A DNA stretch of 20,881 nt. It comes from CAYNVS01 sp964400725 (lineage in GTDB: Bacteria > Myxococcota_A > SURF-8 > CAYNVS01). The position numbers were made by a program, and so were the translations under genes. Where the stretch lies: contig CAYNVS010000047.1 of assembly GCA_964400725.1 (NCBI GenBank), forward strand, positions 1-20,881, in the 5' to 3' direction. Below the pieces are notes generated by a model, which made no database searches, had not been told where the DNA came from, and worked only from the letters and a program-made list of their open reading frames with translations. Positions within the stretch are counted from its first letter, which is position 1; each line of letters opens with the position of its first letter. This document shows, one piece after another, positions 1 to 8,253 of this stretch.

Positions 1-689
1 GACTGCTTCTGGCCTTCGGCCTCGGCGATGGCGGCGTCTCTGGCTCCTTCGGCCTTGAGCACCTGACTGCTCTTAATTCCCTCCGCCTCGGTTACGATGG
101 CGCGGCGCTCGCGCTCCGCCTTCATCTGCTTGGCCATCGCTTCGGCTATCTCGTGCGGCGGCTCGATGTTTTTAATCTCGACGCGCGTAACCTTGACGCC
201 CCACTTGTCGGTCGCTTCGTCTAATACTATGCGCAGCTTGGTGTTGACGGTCTCTCTCGAAACGAGCGTTTCGTCGAGCATCAGCTCGCCCATGATGTTT
301 CTCATGTTGGTCATGGCTAGCTGGCGGATGGCCTGCGACACGTTGGAAACTTCGTACATGGCGCGCACCGGGTCGCTGATTTGAATGTAAACGACGCTGT
401 CAACCATCATCGTAACGTTGTCTTTCGTGATGACCGGCTGCGGCGGGAAGTCGAGAACCTGCTCGCGAAGGTCGATGGTGGCGCGCATATAGTTCTCAAG
501 CCTGAAGTAGCGCGGCTGGTCGATTACGGGAATGATGATGTGGAGCCCCGGATTGAGAATTTTATGGAAACGTCCGAGCCTCTCGATAATCATTACCTCC
601 GCCTGTTGGACGATTCTGATTCCTTTGGAAATGAAGCTGACGATGAAAATGAGAAACGCAATTGATACTACGATTGACGCCGTGCTCAT
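1..689 (-). CDS. SPFH/Band 7 (stomatin/paraslipin-like) membrane protein, C-terminus cut by the window edge
   Basis: The gene reads leftward from an ATG at 689 and is still open at base 1, so about 229 residues are visible. An N-terminal hydrophobic segment (roughly residues 4-20) is followed by a Band 7 domain with the family's typical stretches: a V-x-Q-A-E-x-x-I-I-E-R-L-G-R start, then PGLH, ITKDNV, and later TRVEIKNIEPP. The last visible residues are an Ala/Glu-rich coiled-coil start (EAEGIKSSQ...), usual for stomatin, QmcA and paraslipin. Such proteins oligomerise on the inner membrane and scaffold proteases or lipid domains; a NfeD-type partner is common but would lie outside the window. 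AGGAGG at 695-700 lies six bases before the ATG, which fixes the start. A promoter and palindrome lie just upstream. Confidence 0.93.
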   Translation of the reverse strand, partial: MSTASIVVSIAFLIFIVSFISKGIRIVQQAEVMIIERLGRFHKILNPGLHIIIPVIDQPRYFRLENYMRATIDLREQVLDFPPQPVITKDNVTMMVDSVVYIQISDPVRAMYEVSNVSQAIRQLAMTNMRNIMGELMLDETLVSRETVNTKLRIVLDEATDKWGVKVTRVEIKNIEPPHEIAEAMAKQMKAERERRAIVTEAEGIKSSQVLKAEGARDAAIAEAEGQKQ

Positions 690-733
690 ATTTTCCTCCT
701 TGAACTGGGTTGCGCGCTAAAGTTATCTACAAT

Positions 734-749
734 TTTTACTATAGTAAAA
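734..749. promoter_or_regulatory. Perfect 16-bp palindrome overlapping the -10 region, candidate operator
   Basis: The sequence TTTTACTATAGTAAAA equals its own reverse complement. It covers part of the predicted -10 of the SPFH promoter and the expected transcription start. Position and dyad symmetry fit a site for a dimeric repressor; no regulator is identified. This is inference from symmetry and position only. Confidence 0.45.
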
Positions 750-775
750 TTACCTTACGGCAAAAGCGCTGTCAA
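747..775 (-). promoter_or_regulatory. sigma70-type promoter of the SPFH gene
   Basis: On the minus strand a perfect TTGACA (775-770) is followed by a 17-base spacer and TAATTT (752-747), about 60 bases before the ATG at 689. The -35 matches consensus fully; the -10 keeps the first, second and last positions. It is the best promoter match I found by eye in this window. Confidence 0.65.
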
Positions 776-826
776 ATTGATTTTTTCGTCAGCCGCCTCC
801 TGACGCGTCCCCGCTTCAGCTCAATC

Positions 827-844
827 CGGCCGGGCGCCCGGCCG
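827..844. terminator. 18-nt GC-only palindrome just after the radical SAM stop codon
   Basis: CGGCCGGGCGCCCGGCCG is a perfect palindrome beginning about five bases after the TGA of the leftward radical SAM gene. It could form a very stable hairpin on its transcript. There is no T tract after it on the minus strand, so it is not a standard intrinsic terminator; it may stabilise the 3' end or act with Rho. Confidence 0.35.
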
Positions 845-848
845 CGGC

Positions 849-2510
849 TCAAACCTTTAACTGCGGAGGCGTTTTGTCGTAAAGCCCCGCCCGCTCCTGC
901 TCGGCGACGGTCGTCAAACCAGCTTTAAGTTTGTAAAACTCCTTGATAAAAAGCTCGTCTATCGCCTCAAAACGCCCTCGCGAAAGCTCGTTTTGCGCCG
1001 AATACGGAACGCCGAAGACGTTGAGCCATTCATCCCAGCCGGGCTTGGGAACGACGCCGAGAATTTTAGGGTTCGCGAACGCTTCCGTGGTAAGCCCAAG
1101 CTCGAATTTTTGAGCGATGAGATTGTTTATATGCGGGCTGCGGCGCAAACACCATTGGAAGGTGGCGATAAGCTCCTCTTCGCTCTGGCCGGGCATGTCG
1201 ATTAAAAACAAGCTGACCTTGATTCCAGCCTCGGAGAGGTTTTTTAAATCGCTCTCGGCGGCGGAAAGGGAAATGTTTTTATTAATGCGCGCAAGCTGCG
1301 CCGGAGAGGAGCTTTCAAGCCCCATATAAATGTTGGTAAGGCCGGAAAGCGCGAGCGTAAGCGACGCCTCGCCGTCGTATTCGCCGCAGAAACGAGCCAT
1401 CACGTGCCATTTTACGTCTATCTCCGCCCTTAAAATTTCCTTCGCGATTTCTATAACGAGCTCTTTTCGCGGACAGCTGTCGGCGATGAATATCTGCGCG
1501 TCGTTATAAATAGAAAGCTGTTTTTTAATATGTTCGACGACCTTAGCGGCGCTTCGTTCTTCGTGCCCTTCGCGCGCGGAGTTTACGCGGTGATAGCAGA
1601 AGGCGCACTTTCCCCACGAGCAGTTGCGGGAACTCTGAACCGGCAGAGCCTTGTCCGCGTACAAATCAATCGGGAGTCCGGAGAAATCGCTGTAAGGAAG
1701 CTCGTCGAGAGAAGGCGGCGGAAGCGGCTGCGTAAAATAAATTTTACCGCTTTCGTTAATTGCGAGCCCCGGAACGCCTTTAAGGCTTTCTTTCTTTCTC
1801 AACCTGCGAACCGCCTCGGCTAAGGGCAGCTGACCCTCGAAAACGCAGGCCGCGTCTATGAAGTCGAACGAGGGAAGCCAGCGGGGGAGAAGCGACCGCG
1901 CCATGCTTATCATCGGGCCGCCGATAATCGTTTTTACCGAAGGGTAAAGCGCTTTAATTTTTTTTAAAATATATAACGCCGAAAAGAACTGCTCGGAGAG
2001 CGCGACGCTTGCGCCCGCGATTAACGGCTCGTCCTCGAAGTCGTCTTTTACCGTATCGAAAAATTCGTCCAGCAGAGCGTTAGGCGCGCTCAACGCCGAG
2101 GCGACCGCTTGGAGCCTGTAATCGGACGGAGTTATTCCGAAGAGACGCTGCGCCGCTTCCATGTGGTCGTATCCAACGTCTATTTCCGCGCCGCGCATGT
2201 CGAGCATCGAGCCGGGCGAAAAACGGAAGCCGGGATAATTCATTTCTTTAACCAGCGCGTCGTGCGCCTTTTTGCTCATTCCTAAAAACAACCTCGCCTC
2301 TTCGCCGGCGAGAGCCTCCTTAAGCCTCGATTTAAGCCCCGGCTTGTCCATGAACGAGCGCCAAAAGAGAAGATTGTAATCGCGGATGACGGCCGTCATG
2401 CCCTCGGCTTTAAGCCACGCGGCGAGGTCGGGCAGACCCAGTTCCGGCATCGTGGCCTTTATGGCTCCGGGCGCGAAAAACAGAACGGCGTCCCGTTTCG
2501 GCGCGCTCAT
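849..2510 (-). CDS. B12-binding-domain-type radical SAM protein with CX4CX2C cluster motif
   Basis: About 553 residues. The N-terminal half resembles a cobalamin-binding Rossmann domain (opening VLFFAPGA, later VKTIIGGP), but I do not see the DxHxxG cobalamin-ligand motif. The radical SAM core follows: its [4Fe-4S] motif reads C-SWGK-C-AF-C, with four residues rather than three between the first two cysteines, as in some B12-type radical SAM families (GCxWGxCxFC). Later stretches such as IYMGLESSS and VSLFLIDMPGQSEEE fit the TIM-barrel core. The substrate is unknown. A longer reading frame begins at 2549, but the ATG at 2510 is preferred: AGGAGA lies nine bases upstream and it follows the M23 stop by one base, indicating translational coupling. 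It could be a methyltransferase or a RiPP-type enzyme. Confidence 0.85.
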   Translation of the reverse strand: MSAPKRDAVLFFAPGAIKATMPELGLPDLAAWLKAEGMTAVIRDYNLLFWRSFMDKPGLKSRLKEALAGEEARLFLGMSKKAHDALVKEMNYPGFRFSPGSMLDMRGAEIDVGYDHMEAAQRLFGITPSDYRLQAVASALSAPNALLDEFFDTVKDDFEDEPLIAGASVALSEQFFSALYILKKIKALYPSVKTIIGGPMISMARSLLPRWLPSFDFIDAACVFEGQLPLAEAVRRLRKKESLKGVPGLAINESGKIYFTQPLPPPSLDELPYSDFSGLPIDLYADKALPVQSSRNCSWGKCAFCYHRVNSAREGHEERSAAKVVEHIKKQLSIYNDAQIFIADSCPRKELVIEIAKEILRAEIDVKWHVMARFCGEYDGEASLTLALSGLTNIYMGLESSSPAQLARINKNISLSAAESDLKNLSEAGIKVSLFLIDMPGQSEEELIATFQWCLRRSPHINNLIAQKFELGLTTEAFANPKILGVVPKPGWDEWLNVFGVPYSAQNELSRGRFEAIDELFIKEFYKLKAGLTTVAEQERAGLYDKTPPQLKV

Positions 2511-2511
2511 G

Positions 2512-3330
2512 CTATTTTGTCTCCTGACATTTCTCCGCCGGAAGCGCATTGCCCGAATCCTGCTCGACCCAGCGGCTTATTTCGTCCGAGTCGGGCGCGG
2601 CGTACGGGTCTATCGGCGTTCCTTCCGGGTTTTCCACTTGAAAATGAAGATGCGGCGCGCTCGATATTCCGCTGCTGCCTACGTTCGCGAGCTTCTGTCC
2701 GCACTTTACCTTGTCGCCCTCTTTTACGAGCAGCGAACCCTTTTTAAGGTGGTAGTAAAGCGTGGAATATCCGTCCTCGTGCTTTATTTCTATGTAGTTC
2801 GCCTTAATCGGGTTGCCGTCGCACGAAATCCCTCCGGGTTGATAGCTTGAAGCATCTATGTGGCAGCGGTCGTAATTGCCGTCAACCGTTTTTATTACTT
2901 CGCCGTCCGCCGCGGCGTAAACGAAGGCCGTCGCCTTGTCCATCTCGTCAAACCCGCCGTAAAGAAGATAATCGGTTCCGCGGTGCTCGTCGTAGCAGTT
3001 GGGAAAGTGATCGCCGTTGTAGTTCGTGCAAAGCGCCGTCCCGATTCCCTCGTGAACGACGGGGTCTCGGTCGAAATAGAAAACGTATTCCTTGTCGTAG
3101 TTTCCTTCGGCGTTCGCAAGCGGAAAGCGGAACTTTACTATTTTCAAAGTTTCCTCCGCCTCTTCTTCGGCCTCGGCGGACTCGTCCTCCGCGGCCTCTT
3201 CGTCCTCTTGCGCTTCTTGCGTCTCTTCGGCGCCGTCCGCGTCCCCTTCGCCGTAAGCGTCGTCTTCTTTGCCGCAGCCGAAAAGTAAAATTACGGCCGC
3301 AAGCGCCAGAGCCGCGGAATAAGCTTTCAT
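2512..3330 (-). CDS. M23-family metallopeptidase lipoprotein
   Basis: 272 residues. A lipoprotein signal ends in LLFGC with the acylated Cys at residue 19, followed by an acidic, Glu/Ala/Asp-rich linker (about 21-60). The catalytic domain carries HRGTD (H116, D120) and HLH (H227, H229), the zinc-site motifs of LytM/M23 endopeptidases, plus H194 in YYHL. These enzymes cut peptidoglycan cross-bridges in the periplasm, or act as regulators when degenerate; here the visible ligands are intact, so activity is likely. Four cysteines (101, 112, 156, 170) in the domain could form disulfides. It starts at ATG 3330 with AAGGAT upstream and is probably co-transcribed with the radical SAM gene that begins one base after its TAG. 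Confidence 0.92.
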   Translation of the reverse strand: MKAYSAALALAAVILLFGCGKEDDAYGEGDADGAEETQEAQEDEEAAEDESAEAEEEAEETLKIVKFRFPLANAEGNYDKEYVFYFDRDPVVHEGIGTALCTNYNGDHFPNCYDEHRGTDYLLYGGFDEMDKATAFVYAAADGEVIKTVDGNYDRCHIDASSYQPGGISCDGNPIKANYIEIKHEDGYSTLYYHLKKGSLLVKEGDKVKCGQKLANVGSSGISSAPHLHFQVENPEGTPIDPYAAPDSDEISRWVEQDSGNALPAEKCQETK

Positions 3331-3423
3331 ATTCGCGTCATCCTTAAAGTTAAAGGCAAATCGTTTGCGGAATTAATTTTACATCCCGTCCCCGCGTTTG
3401 CGCAAGACGATTTTCGCGGTTCG

Positions 3424-4554
3424 TCAGACGTTTTCGGGAACGCTCTCCCCGCGGGCTTGGTAGAATTCCGCGCGGAATTCGTCGTATTTTCCGGCTTCTA
3501 TAGCGGCGCGCGCGCGCTCCATAAGCCTTATGAAAAAACGGACGTTATGAATCGAGCAAAGCGTGGCGGCGAGCATTTCTCCGGCCATATGCAGGTGCCG
3601 CAGATACGAAAGCGTATAATTGCGGCAGGTATAGCAGTCGCACGTTTCGTCGGGCGGCAGCACGCTGTTTTTATGCTCGGAATTGCGGACGTTTACTTCG
3701 CCGCTTTGGGTGTAAAGCAGAGCGTTTCGGGCGTTGCGCGTGGGCAGCACGCAGTCGAACATGTCAATACCCAGCCTTACGCACTCGACGAGGTTTTGCG
3801 GCAGCCCGACGCCCATTAAATAGCGCGGCTTATTTTGCGGCAGATGCGGCGCGACATGCGAAAGCGTCCGGTACATTTCTTCGTTCGTTTCGCCGACGCT
3901 CAGGCCGCCGACGGCCATGCCTTCAAACGGCAGCTGCGAGAGCTCCTGCGCGTGCTCGACGCGCAAATCGGGATAAAGCGCGCCCTGCGTAATTCCGAAG
4001 AGAGCCTGATCTACTTCGCCTCGCCGGGCGAGGCAGCGTTTTGCCCACGCCGTAGTCGTTTTAACGGCTGAGGCAGTCTCTTCTTTGCTTCCGTAGGCGT
4101 GCGGACAAATGTCCAGCGCCATAGCGATGTCGGAGCCTAAAGCCATCTGTATTTCCATGGCCGACTCCGGCGAAAGAAACAACTCCGTTCCGTCGATGTG
4201 CGACTGGAATTTCACTCCGGCGTCGGTGATTTTGCGTATTTTCGCGAGCGAAAACACCTGATACCCGCCCGAATCCGTTAAAATAGAGCCGTTCCAGTTC
4301 ATAAATTTATGCAGTCCGCCGTGCGCCTTCACGACGTCCGCGCCGGGGCGCAGAGTAAGGTGGTATGTGTTCCCCAGAATTATTTTAGCTCCGGCGTCGG
4401 CAACCTGCTCCGGCGTCAGCGATTTGACCGTTCCCGCCGTGCCGACAGGCATAAAGACGGGCGTTTCCACCGTTCCGCGCGCGGTATGAAAGCGTCCTCT
4501 CCGCGCTCCGCTTTTATCGCCGCAAATCAACTCGAATTTAAACGACTTGCTCAT
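3424..4554 (-). CDS. tgt: tRNA-guanine(34) transglycosylase
   Basis: 376 residues, the normal length for bacterial Tgt, which exchanges G34 for preQ1 in GUN-anticodon tRNAs on the way to queuosine. Diagnostic stretches are all present: VETPVFMPVGT near the start, LTDSGGYQVFSL (catalytic Asp), GGLSVGE, RYLMGVG, FDCVLPTRNARN (nucleophile Asp), and the zinc site CDCYTC followed some 25 residues later by LCSIHN. The frame extends to a TTG at 4584, but ATG 4554 is chosen because AAGGAT sits seven bases upstream and the family starts near this point. No queA or queuosine transporter gene is adjacent. It lies 54 bp downstream of the MFS gene and could be co-transcribed with it. Confidence 0.97.
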   Translation of the reverse strand: MSKSFKFELICGDKSGARRGRFHTARGTVETPVFMPVGTAGTVKSLTPEQVADAGAKIILGNTYHLTLRPGADVVKAHGGLHKFMNWNGSILTDSGGYQVFSLAKIRKITDAGVKFQSHIDGTELFLSPESAMEIQMALGSDIAMALDICPHAYGSKEETASAVKTTTAWAKRCLARRGEVDQALFGITQGALYPDLRVEHAQELSQLPFEGMAVGGLSVGETNEEMYRTLSHVAPHLPQNKPRYLMGVGLPQNLVECVRLGIDMFDCVLPTRNARNALLYTQSGEVNVRNSEHKNSVLPPDETCDCYTCRNYTLSYLRHLHMAGEMLAATLCSIHNVRFFIRLMERARAAIEAGKYDEFRAEFYQARGESVPENV

Positions 4555-4608
4555 GTTTATCCTTAGCAGCCTCCCCGCGGCCAAATTCTTCCGTAATCGT
4601 CAGGGCTT

Positions 4609-5973
4609 TTAATGTCCGCCGCTTCCTTTGGGCTTGGCGTTCCATATTCTAGTAAGGAGAAGCAGCCCTATTACTCCGAAAGGAATGAGGAATATCGGCC
4701 AGAAAAACCAGTCTTTGGTGGTTATGTAACCCAAACAAAGCGATTGGAAGCCTGTTCCGAGATATACGAAGCCGTCGATGACGCCGACCGCGGTGGCCGC
4801 GCCCTTGCGCCCTCCGAAATCCATCGTGGCGGTGCCGGAAAGAAGGCCGTGCGTGCCGATGACGCCGATGGAAATGGCGAAGACGATTACGCCCAGAGCC
4901 CAGCCGTTATGAAGCGAGAATATCATCGCGATTACGCAGACGATAAGCAGCGCGTAAAGGAACGCCGCCGAGGGAGCGCGGCGCGACTGGAAGAATTTAT
5001 CGGAGACGAAGCCCGCGACGTTGCCGCCGATTATTCCCGCTATCATCAGCATGAGCCCCCAGTTGTCCTTCATCGTTTGCCATGCGTAAACGTCGCCGCC
5101 CGATTTTGCAAGCTCGGCGATTTGTTCGTTGGAATAAATCGAGAACCAGTGCATAACGCCGTTGCGCAATACGCCGGTGCAGAACTCGACGCCGATGATT
5201 GTAATCAAAACCGGATGCGTAAGTATTCGTTTGTACATTACGAGCGGATGAACCTTTTCGTCCAAATCCTCGCCGCTAGATTCGTCGCCCGTGTCGAAAT
5301 CTTTAAGACCGGCTTGAGACGGTCTGTCTTTCAGTAAAAATGTTTCGATTAGGAAGAATAGGCCGAGCAGGGCGGCTGGCGCGAAGAAAACCCACCACAA
5401 TGCGTCGCCGCCGTTGTAGCCTTGTTTTTTAACCAGCGCGGAGTCGATTATGCGCTGAGAAACGTCGAACGCGAGAAATATTCCCGAAGAAATCATAATT
5501 CCGAAAATGCCTGAAAAAGTGCCTCTTTCGCGCACGTGGAACCAGCTTGAATTTACTTTGACTATTGACGCCGCGCCGTAGCTTTGGAAATACATATTAA
5601 TGGAATACATTGCCACGTAAGTCCATTTAAGCGGCATTGCGGCCGGGTCGGGAGAGCCGAGCGCGATCATAAGATAAATTCCCATGACGAGGTTCATAAC
5701 GCCCGCGCCTAAAGCGGCGATGAGAATGCCTTTCTTGCCGCCGATTCTATCTACCAGAGGGCCGTTGATTAGAAACGAAAAGGCGTAAACCACCGCTCCG
5801 GCGCCGAATATAAGGCCGAAGTCCTCTTTCGTCATAAGGCTGCCGAGCGAATTTTTTGCCACCGTAAGGTTGTAGCGCCCCATGTACAGCAGCGCGTACG
5901 TTACTCCCAGCGGAAACCAGTTCCAGAAGCGGCGCGATTTAAAATGCGAATCGTGTTGAATTGCCTCGGTCAT
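4609..5973 (-). CDS. MFS transporter of the organophosphate:phosphate antiporter type (GlpT/UhpT-like)
   Basis: 454 residues with about twelve hydrophobic segments in two halves separated by a charged central loop (around DTGDESSGEDLDEKVH). The YMGRYNLTVAKNSL stretch in the first membrane segment resembles the conserved RyN/RkN start of the OPA family, and LVDRIGGKKG is the MFS loop 2-3 signature. Family members exchange phosphorylated sugars or glycerol-3-phosphate for phosphate across the inner membrane; the actual substrate cannot be read from the sequence. The frame is open to 6039, but ATG 5973 is preferred because the extra 22 residues are unlike the family and a weak AGGCAGG lies upstream of the ATG. 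Confidence 0.85.
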   Translation of the reverse strand: MTEAIQHDSHFKSRRFWNWFPLGVTYALLYMGRYNLTVAKNSLGSLMTKEDFGLIFGAGAVVYAFSFLINGPLVDRIGGKKGILIAALGAGVMNLVMGIYLMIALGSPDPAAMPLKWTYVAMYSINMYFQSYGAASIVKVNSSWFHVRERGTFSGIFGIMISSGIFLAFDVSQRIIDSALVKKQGYNGGDALWWVFFAPAALLGLFFLIETFLLKDRPSQAGLKDFDTGDESSGEDLDEKVHPLVMYKRILTHPVLITIIGVEFCTGVLRNGVMHWFSIYSNEQIAELAKSGGDVYAWQTMKDNWGLMLMIAGIIGGNVAGFVSDKFFQSRRAPSAAFLYALLIVCVIAMIFSLHNGWALGVIVFAISIGVIGTHGLLSGTATMDFGGRKGAATAVGVIDGFVYLGTGFQSLCLGYITTKDWFFWPIFLIPFGVIGLLLLTRIWNAKPKGSGGH

Positions 5974-6116
5974 TTTTGCCTGCCTTGCAAAAGGGTTAGG
6001 AAGACTTAAGCAGAATACCCGTTTGCAAAAGGAAGTCAACAGCGAGGCGTCCCTGTTCGGGGTTGATTTTTATCTGTCGCCGGTTTACGCGCCAGCCGCG
6101 GAGGCGCTCTTTGCGA

Positions 6117-6146
6117 TTGACTTTATTTAATTATCGAGTAAATATT
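6117..6146 (+). promoter_or_regulatory. Possible promoter of the small outer-membrane barrel gene
   Basis: TTGACT at 6117-6122 is followed 17-18 bases later by an AT-rich -10-like stretch (AATATT at 6141-6146), about 75 bases before the ATG at 6222. The rest of the 5974-6221 divergent intergenic region is AT-rich and contains no gene that I can see. Confidence 0.35.
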
Positions 6147-6221
6147 TATATGCGGTTTAAACAAGCGCATTATTTGAACAGTCGAACAGGCAGTCAGGCA
6201 ATTATATAAACAGGAGGAAAC

Positions 6222-6782
6222 ATGAAAAAATTATTGCTGGCGGTTCTTATAGCGGTTTCGTGCGTCGCGTTCGCGCCCTCGTACGCCAAAGCCGAAGGCG
6301 GCCCGACGATGGGACTGGGAATCAACTTCGACGTAGGTTACGGCGCAAACAAGGTTCTTGAAATTCTGGACAAAAACGGAATGGGTTACGGCGCAAACGT
6401 CTTCTTCAACTAGAACTTCGCGCTTGCGGCCAACTTCGACTACATTCAGTACACCCCCACCGCCGATAAGGACTTTGTCCTCGGCTGCGCGGCTCTGCTC
6501 GTTGGGTTGAAGGTGGTTTTACCCTTGGACGCGTTAAAAGTTTACGGCGAAGCGGACGTCGGTTACAGCAACTGGAGAATCGAATACGACAACGTTGAAT
6601 ACGGAACAAGCTCCAACCGTCTGGCTTTCCAGTTCAAAGCCGGAATAAATTACTTTTTCAGCGACAACTGGGCGCTTAACGCCAACTTCTTGTATTTCGT
6701 TCCGAACGCGGCGGGCACAGAAACCGGCGAAAACATCGTCAGCCATATAGGCGGACAGGTCGGCGTGGGTTACTTCTTTTAA
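6222..6782 (+). pseudogene. Small outer-membrane beta-barrel protein interrupted by one in-frame TAG
   Basis: An ATG at 6222 with AGGAGG upstream opens a clear Sec signal peptide (MKKLLLAVLIAVSC..., cleavage near SYAKA-EGG), followed by barrel-like alternating strands. Translation meets TAG at 6411-6413 after 63 residues. The same frame then stays open to TAA at 6782 for 123 further codons, with the same strand pattern and a Phe-terminal end (VGVGYFF), as expected for a BAM-recognised barrel of about 186 residues. The context FFN-stop-NFALAANFDY suggests a Tyr codon (TAC/TAT) turned into TAG by one substitution. No good ribosome site precedes the second part. Readthrough or a sequencing error are alternatives; another gene here ends with TAG, so the stop is not generally recoded. 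Its role is unknown. Confidence 0.75.
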
Positions 6783-6807
6783 ATAATTAGTTATTTTAAG
6801 TTGTTAC

Positions 6808-6842
6808 AATCCCTTCGGGCGCAAACCCGAGGGGATTTTTAT
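6808..6842 (+). terminator. Intrinsic terminator of the outer-membrane barrel gene
   Basis: Arms 6808-6819 and 6826-6837 pair over 12 bp (one G-T pair) around a six-base loop (CGCAAA), followed by a T-rich tail. It lies 26 bases after the TAA at 6782, and its presence there supports the full 6222-6782 unit as one ancestral gene. Confidence 0.85.
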
Positions 6843-6868
6843 TTCTAAGCCCGAATTGCCGCGGATAA

Positions 6869-6923
6869 GCGCTTTTTTAACAAAATAACGGATAAAAATT
6901 AAAGGGGCGGGCGCTTTTTTAAC
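6869..6923 (+). repeat. Two copies of a 13-bp direct repeat upstream of the DUF4912 gene
   Basis: GCGCTTTTTTAAC occurs at 6869-6881 and 6911-6923, 42 bp apart, between the terminator and the DUF4912 gene. Spacing of four helical turns could suit a binding site, but each copy could also be a terminator remnant (GC block followed by T6). A -10-like TATAAG lies at 6947-6952. Confidence 0.4.
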
Positions 6924-6975
6924 TGTTTAATTTTAAGGTTTTATGGTATAAGAAGTTTTTCAAGGAGAGACCGCT

Positions 6976-8160
6976 ATGACGAAAGAACAGAAAAAAGACA
7001 GAATCAAAAAGCTGCTTGAAGAAAGCCGCAACGCCGCCGTATCTACCGCGACGAAGACCGACGGAAAAAGCAAGGCTAAAAGCGTTGCGTCAAAAACCGA
7101 AACCGGTAAAAAATCGGATAAAAAACCGGCCCCGGAAGCCGGCGAAACCGACGAGCGAAAAAAGCTCGCAAAGTTTCTTTCCGGCATCGCGGAAACCGCC
7201 GAAGCCGAGAAAAAGAATAAGGAAATCGAGCAGGTAAAACTGCCCGGCGAAAAGACGCTGATGCGCAAAACGCGCGAGGAGCTGCTTGCCTTGGCGAAAC
7301 AAATGAAGGTTCGCGCAGCCAAGGACGCGCCGAAAAAAGATATTGTCGAGCGGCTGCTGGCAGCCAAACAAGAGCAGGCGGGAGAGGCGAAAGGGGAGAA
7401 GCCCGCGGTTAAAAGAGTTCGCAAACAACTTACCGAACTGGAAAGACTGGCGGCCAAGGCTCCAACCGCGCCGGTTCCCGCCCCGCCCGACGAAAAGGAA
7501 AGCGCGCAAAGCTCCCGCTTCGCCTACAGCGGACAGCGCCGCCTCAAAGACGACGAAGAGACGCTCGTCTTCCCGAAATGGGATGGAAAATCTTATCTTT
7601 ACTTGCTTTCCCGCGACGAGCGTTACATCTTCGCCACATGGGAAATATCGTGGGAAACCCGCAAAGAGCTGCTTGGCGAGCAGCTCCCCGAAGCTCTCGT
7701 TTTGCTCGTTTACGATTTCGGAAAAATCACCGATTTGGCGCTCGATCCGTCTATTACAAAAATAGAAGTCGATGAAAAGATTGACAATTGGTTCGTGGAC
7801 ACGAAAGCGCCCAACCATGTTTTCGAGGCCGAGCTCGGCTTTGTGCTGGACGGCGAATTTCTCCCAATCGCCCGTTCCAACCGGTGCGCCACGCTGCCGG
7901 ACGACGAATCTGACATTGACCTGCCGATATTTATTACTATAGACCAAAATCTGCCGGTTATAAAAAACCTCGAAACGCTGGGGAAGCCGCGCCTGCCCGG
8001 CGAAGTGGCGAACCTTTACGACCGCGATTTCAGCGTAACATATAAACCTCAAGAGAAACAACCGCTTACAAAACAGCAAATCAACGAGATTACAAAAGCG
8101 TATAAAAAGGCGATTGAAGGCGGACTGCCCAGCAGTCTTTACCCTAAAAAGCCCGATTAA
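6976..8160 (+). CDS. DUF4912-domain protein with Lys-rich N-terminus and Rho_N-like segment
   Basis: 394 residues, no signal peptide, so cytoplasmic. Residues 1-90 are Lys/Glu/Ala-rich and probably disordered. Residues about 93-132 (TREELLALAKQMKVR...KDIVERLLA) resemble the Rho_N/SAP-like helical motif that binds nucleic acid. A Pro-rich linker leads into a DUF4912 domain (about 198-320) with the FATWEIS tract, where family members have a conserved WE pair, and a long C-terminal tail follows. DUF4912 proteins are often found next to GH57 alpha-glucan enzymes, as here (the GH57 gene starts 93 bp downstream); the molecular function is not established, and carbohydrate binding is a guess from this pairing. 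AAGGAG lies nine bases before the ATG. Confidence 0.85.
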   Translation: MTKEQKKDRIKKLLEESRNAAVSTATKTDGKSKAKSVASKTETGKKSDKKPAPEAGETDERKKLAKFLSGIAETAEAEKKNKEIEQVKLPGEKTLMRKTREELLALAKQMKVRAAKDAPKKDIVERLLAAKQEQAGEAKGEKPAVKRVRKQLTELERLAAKAPTAPVPAPPDEKESAQSSRFAYSGQRRLKDDEETLVFPKWDGKSYLYLLSRDERYIFATWEISWETRKELLGEQLPEALVLLVYDFGKITDLALDPSITKIEVDEKIDNWFVDTKAPNHVFEAELGFVLDGEFLPIARSNRCATLPDDESDIDLPIFITIDQNLPVIKNLETLGKPRLPGEVANLYDRDFSVTYKPQEKQPLTKQQINEITKAYKKAIEGGLPSSLYPKKPD

Positions 8161-8253
8161 CGCCTTAAACGCAATAATTACGATAAGTTTCGCCGCGAAC
8201 CGCCGCGACGCCCGCGACGCCGCGACTTTGAAAACGGCGCTCAGGAGCAAAGA

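Noticed and set aside
2386..3347. Long plus-strand frames (2386-2850, 2847-3347, 2860-3288)
   Set aside because: These overlap the M23 lipoprotein and radical SAM genes on the opposite strand; Arg-rich translations are typical of antisense shadows.
3331..3423. Intrinsic terminator after tgt
   Set aside because: CCGCG/CGCGG can pair in the gap, but the loop is long and no T tract follows, so I do not list it.
4612..5337. 241-codon open frame on the plus strand
   Set aside because: It is antisense to the membrane transporter gene; the transporter has clear membrane segments and family motifs, whereas this frame gives no recognisable protein.
6507..6782. Separate 91-codon gene starting at TTG 6507
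   Set aside because: It is in the same frame as the preceding signal-peptide fragment, has no ribosome site or signal peptide of its own, and is better explained as the second part of one barrel gene interrupted by TAG.
8161..8253. CGCGACGC-type repeats before the GH57 gene
   Set aside because: Short GC-rich near-repeats in a 93-bp gap with no clear symmetry or spacing; probably low-complexity chance sequence.
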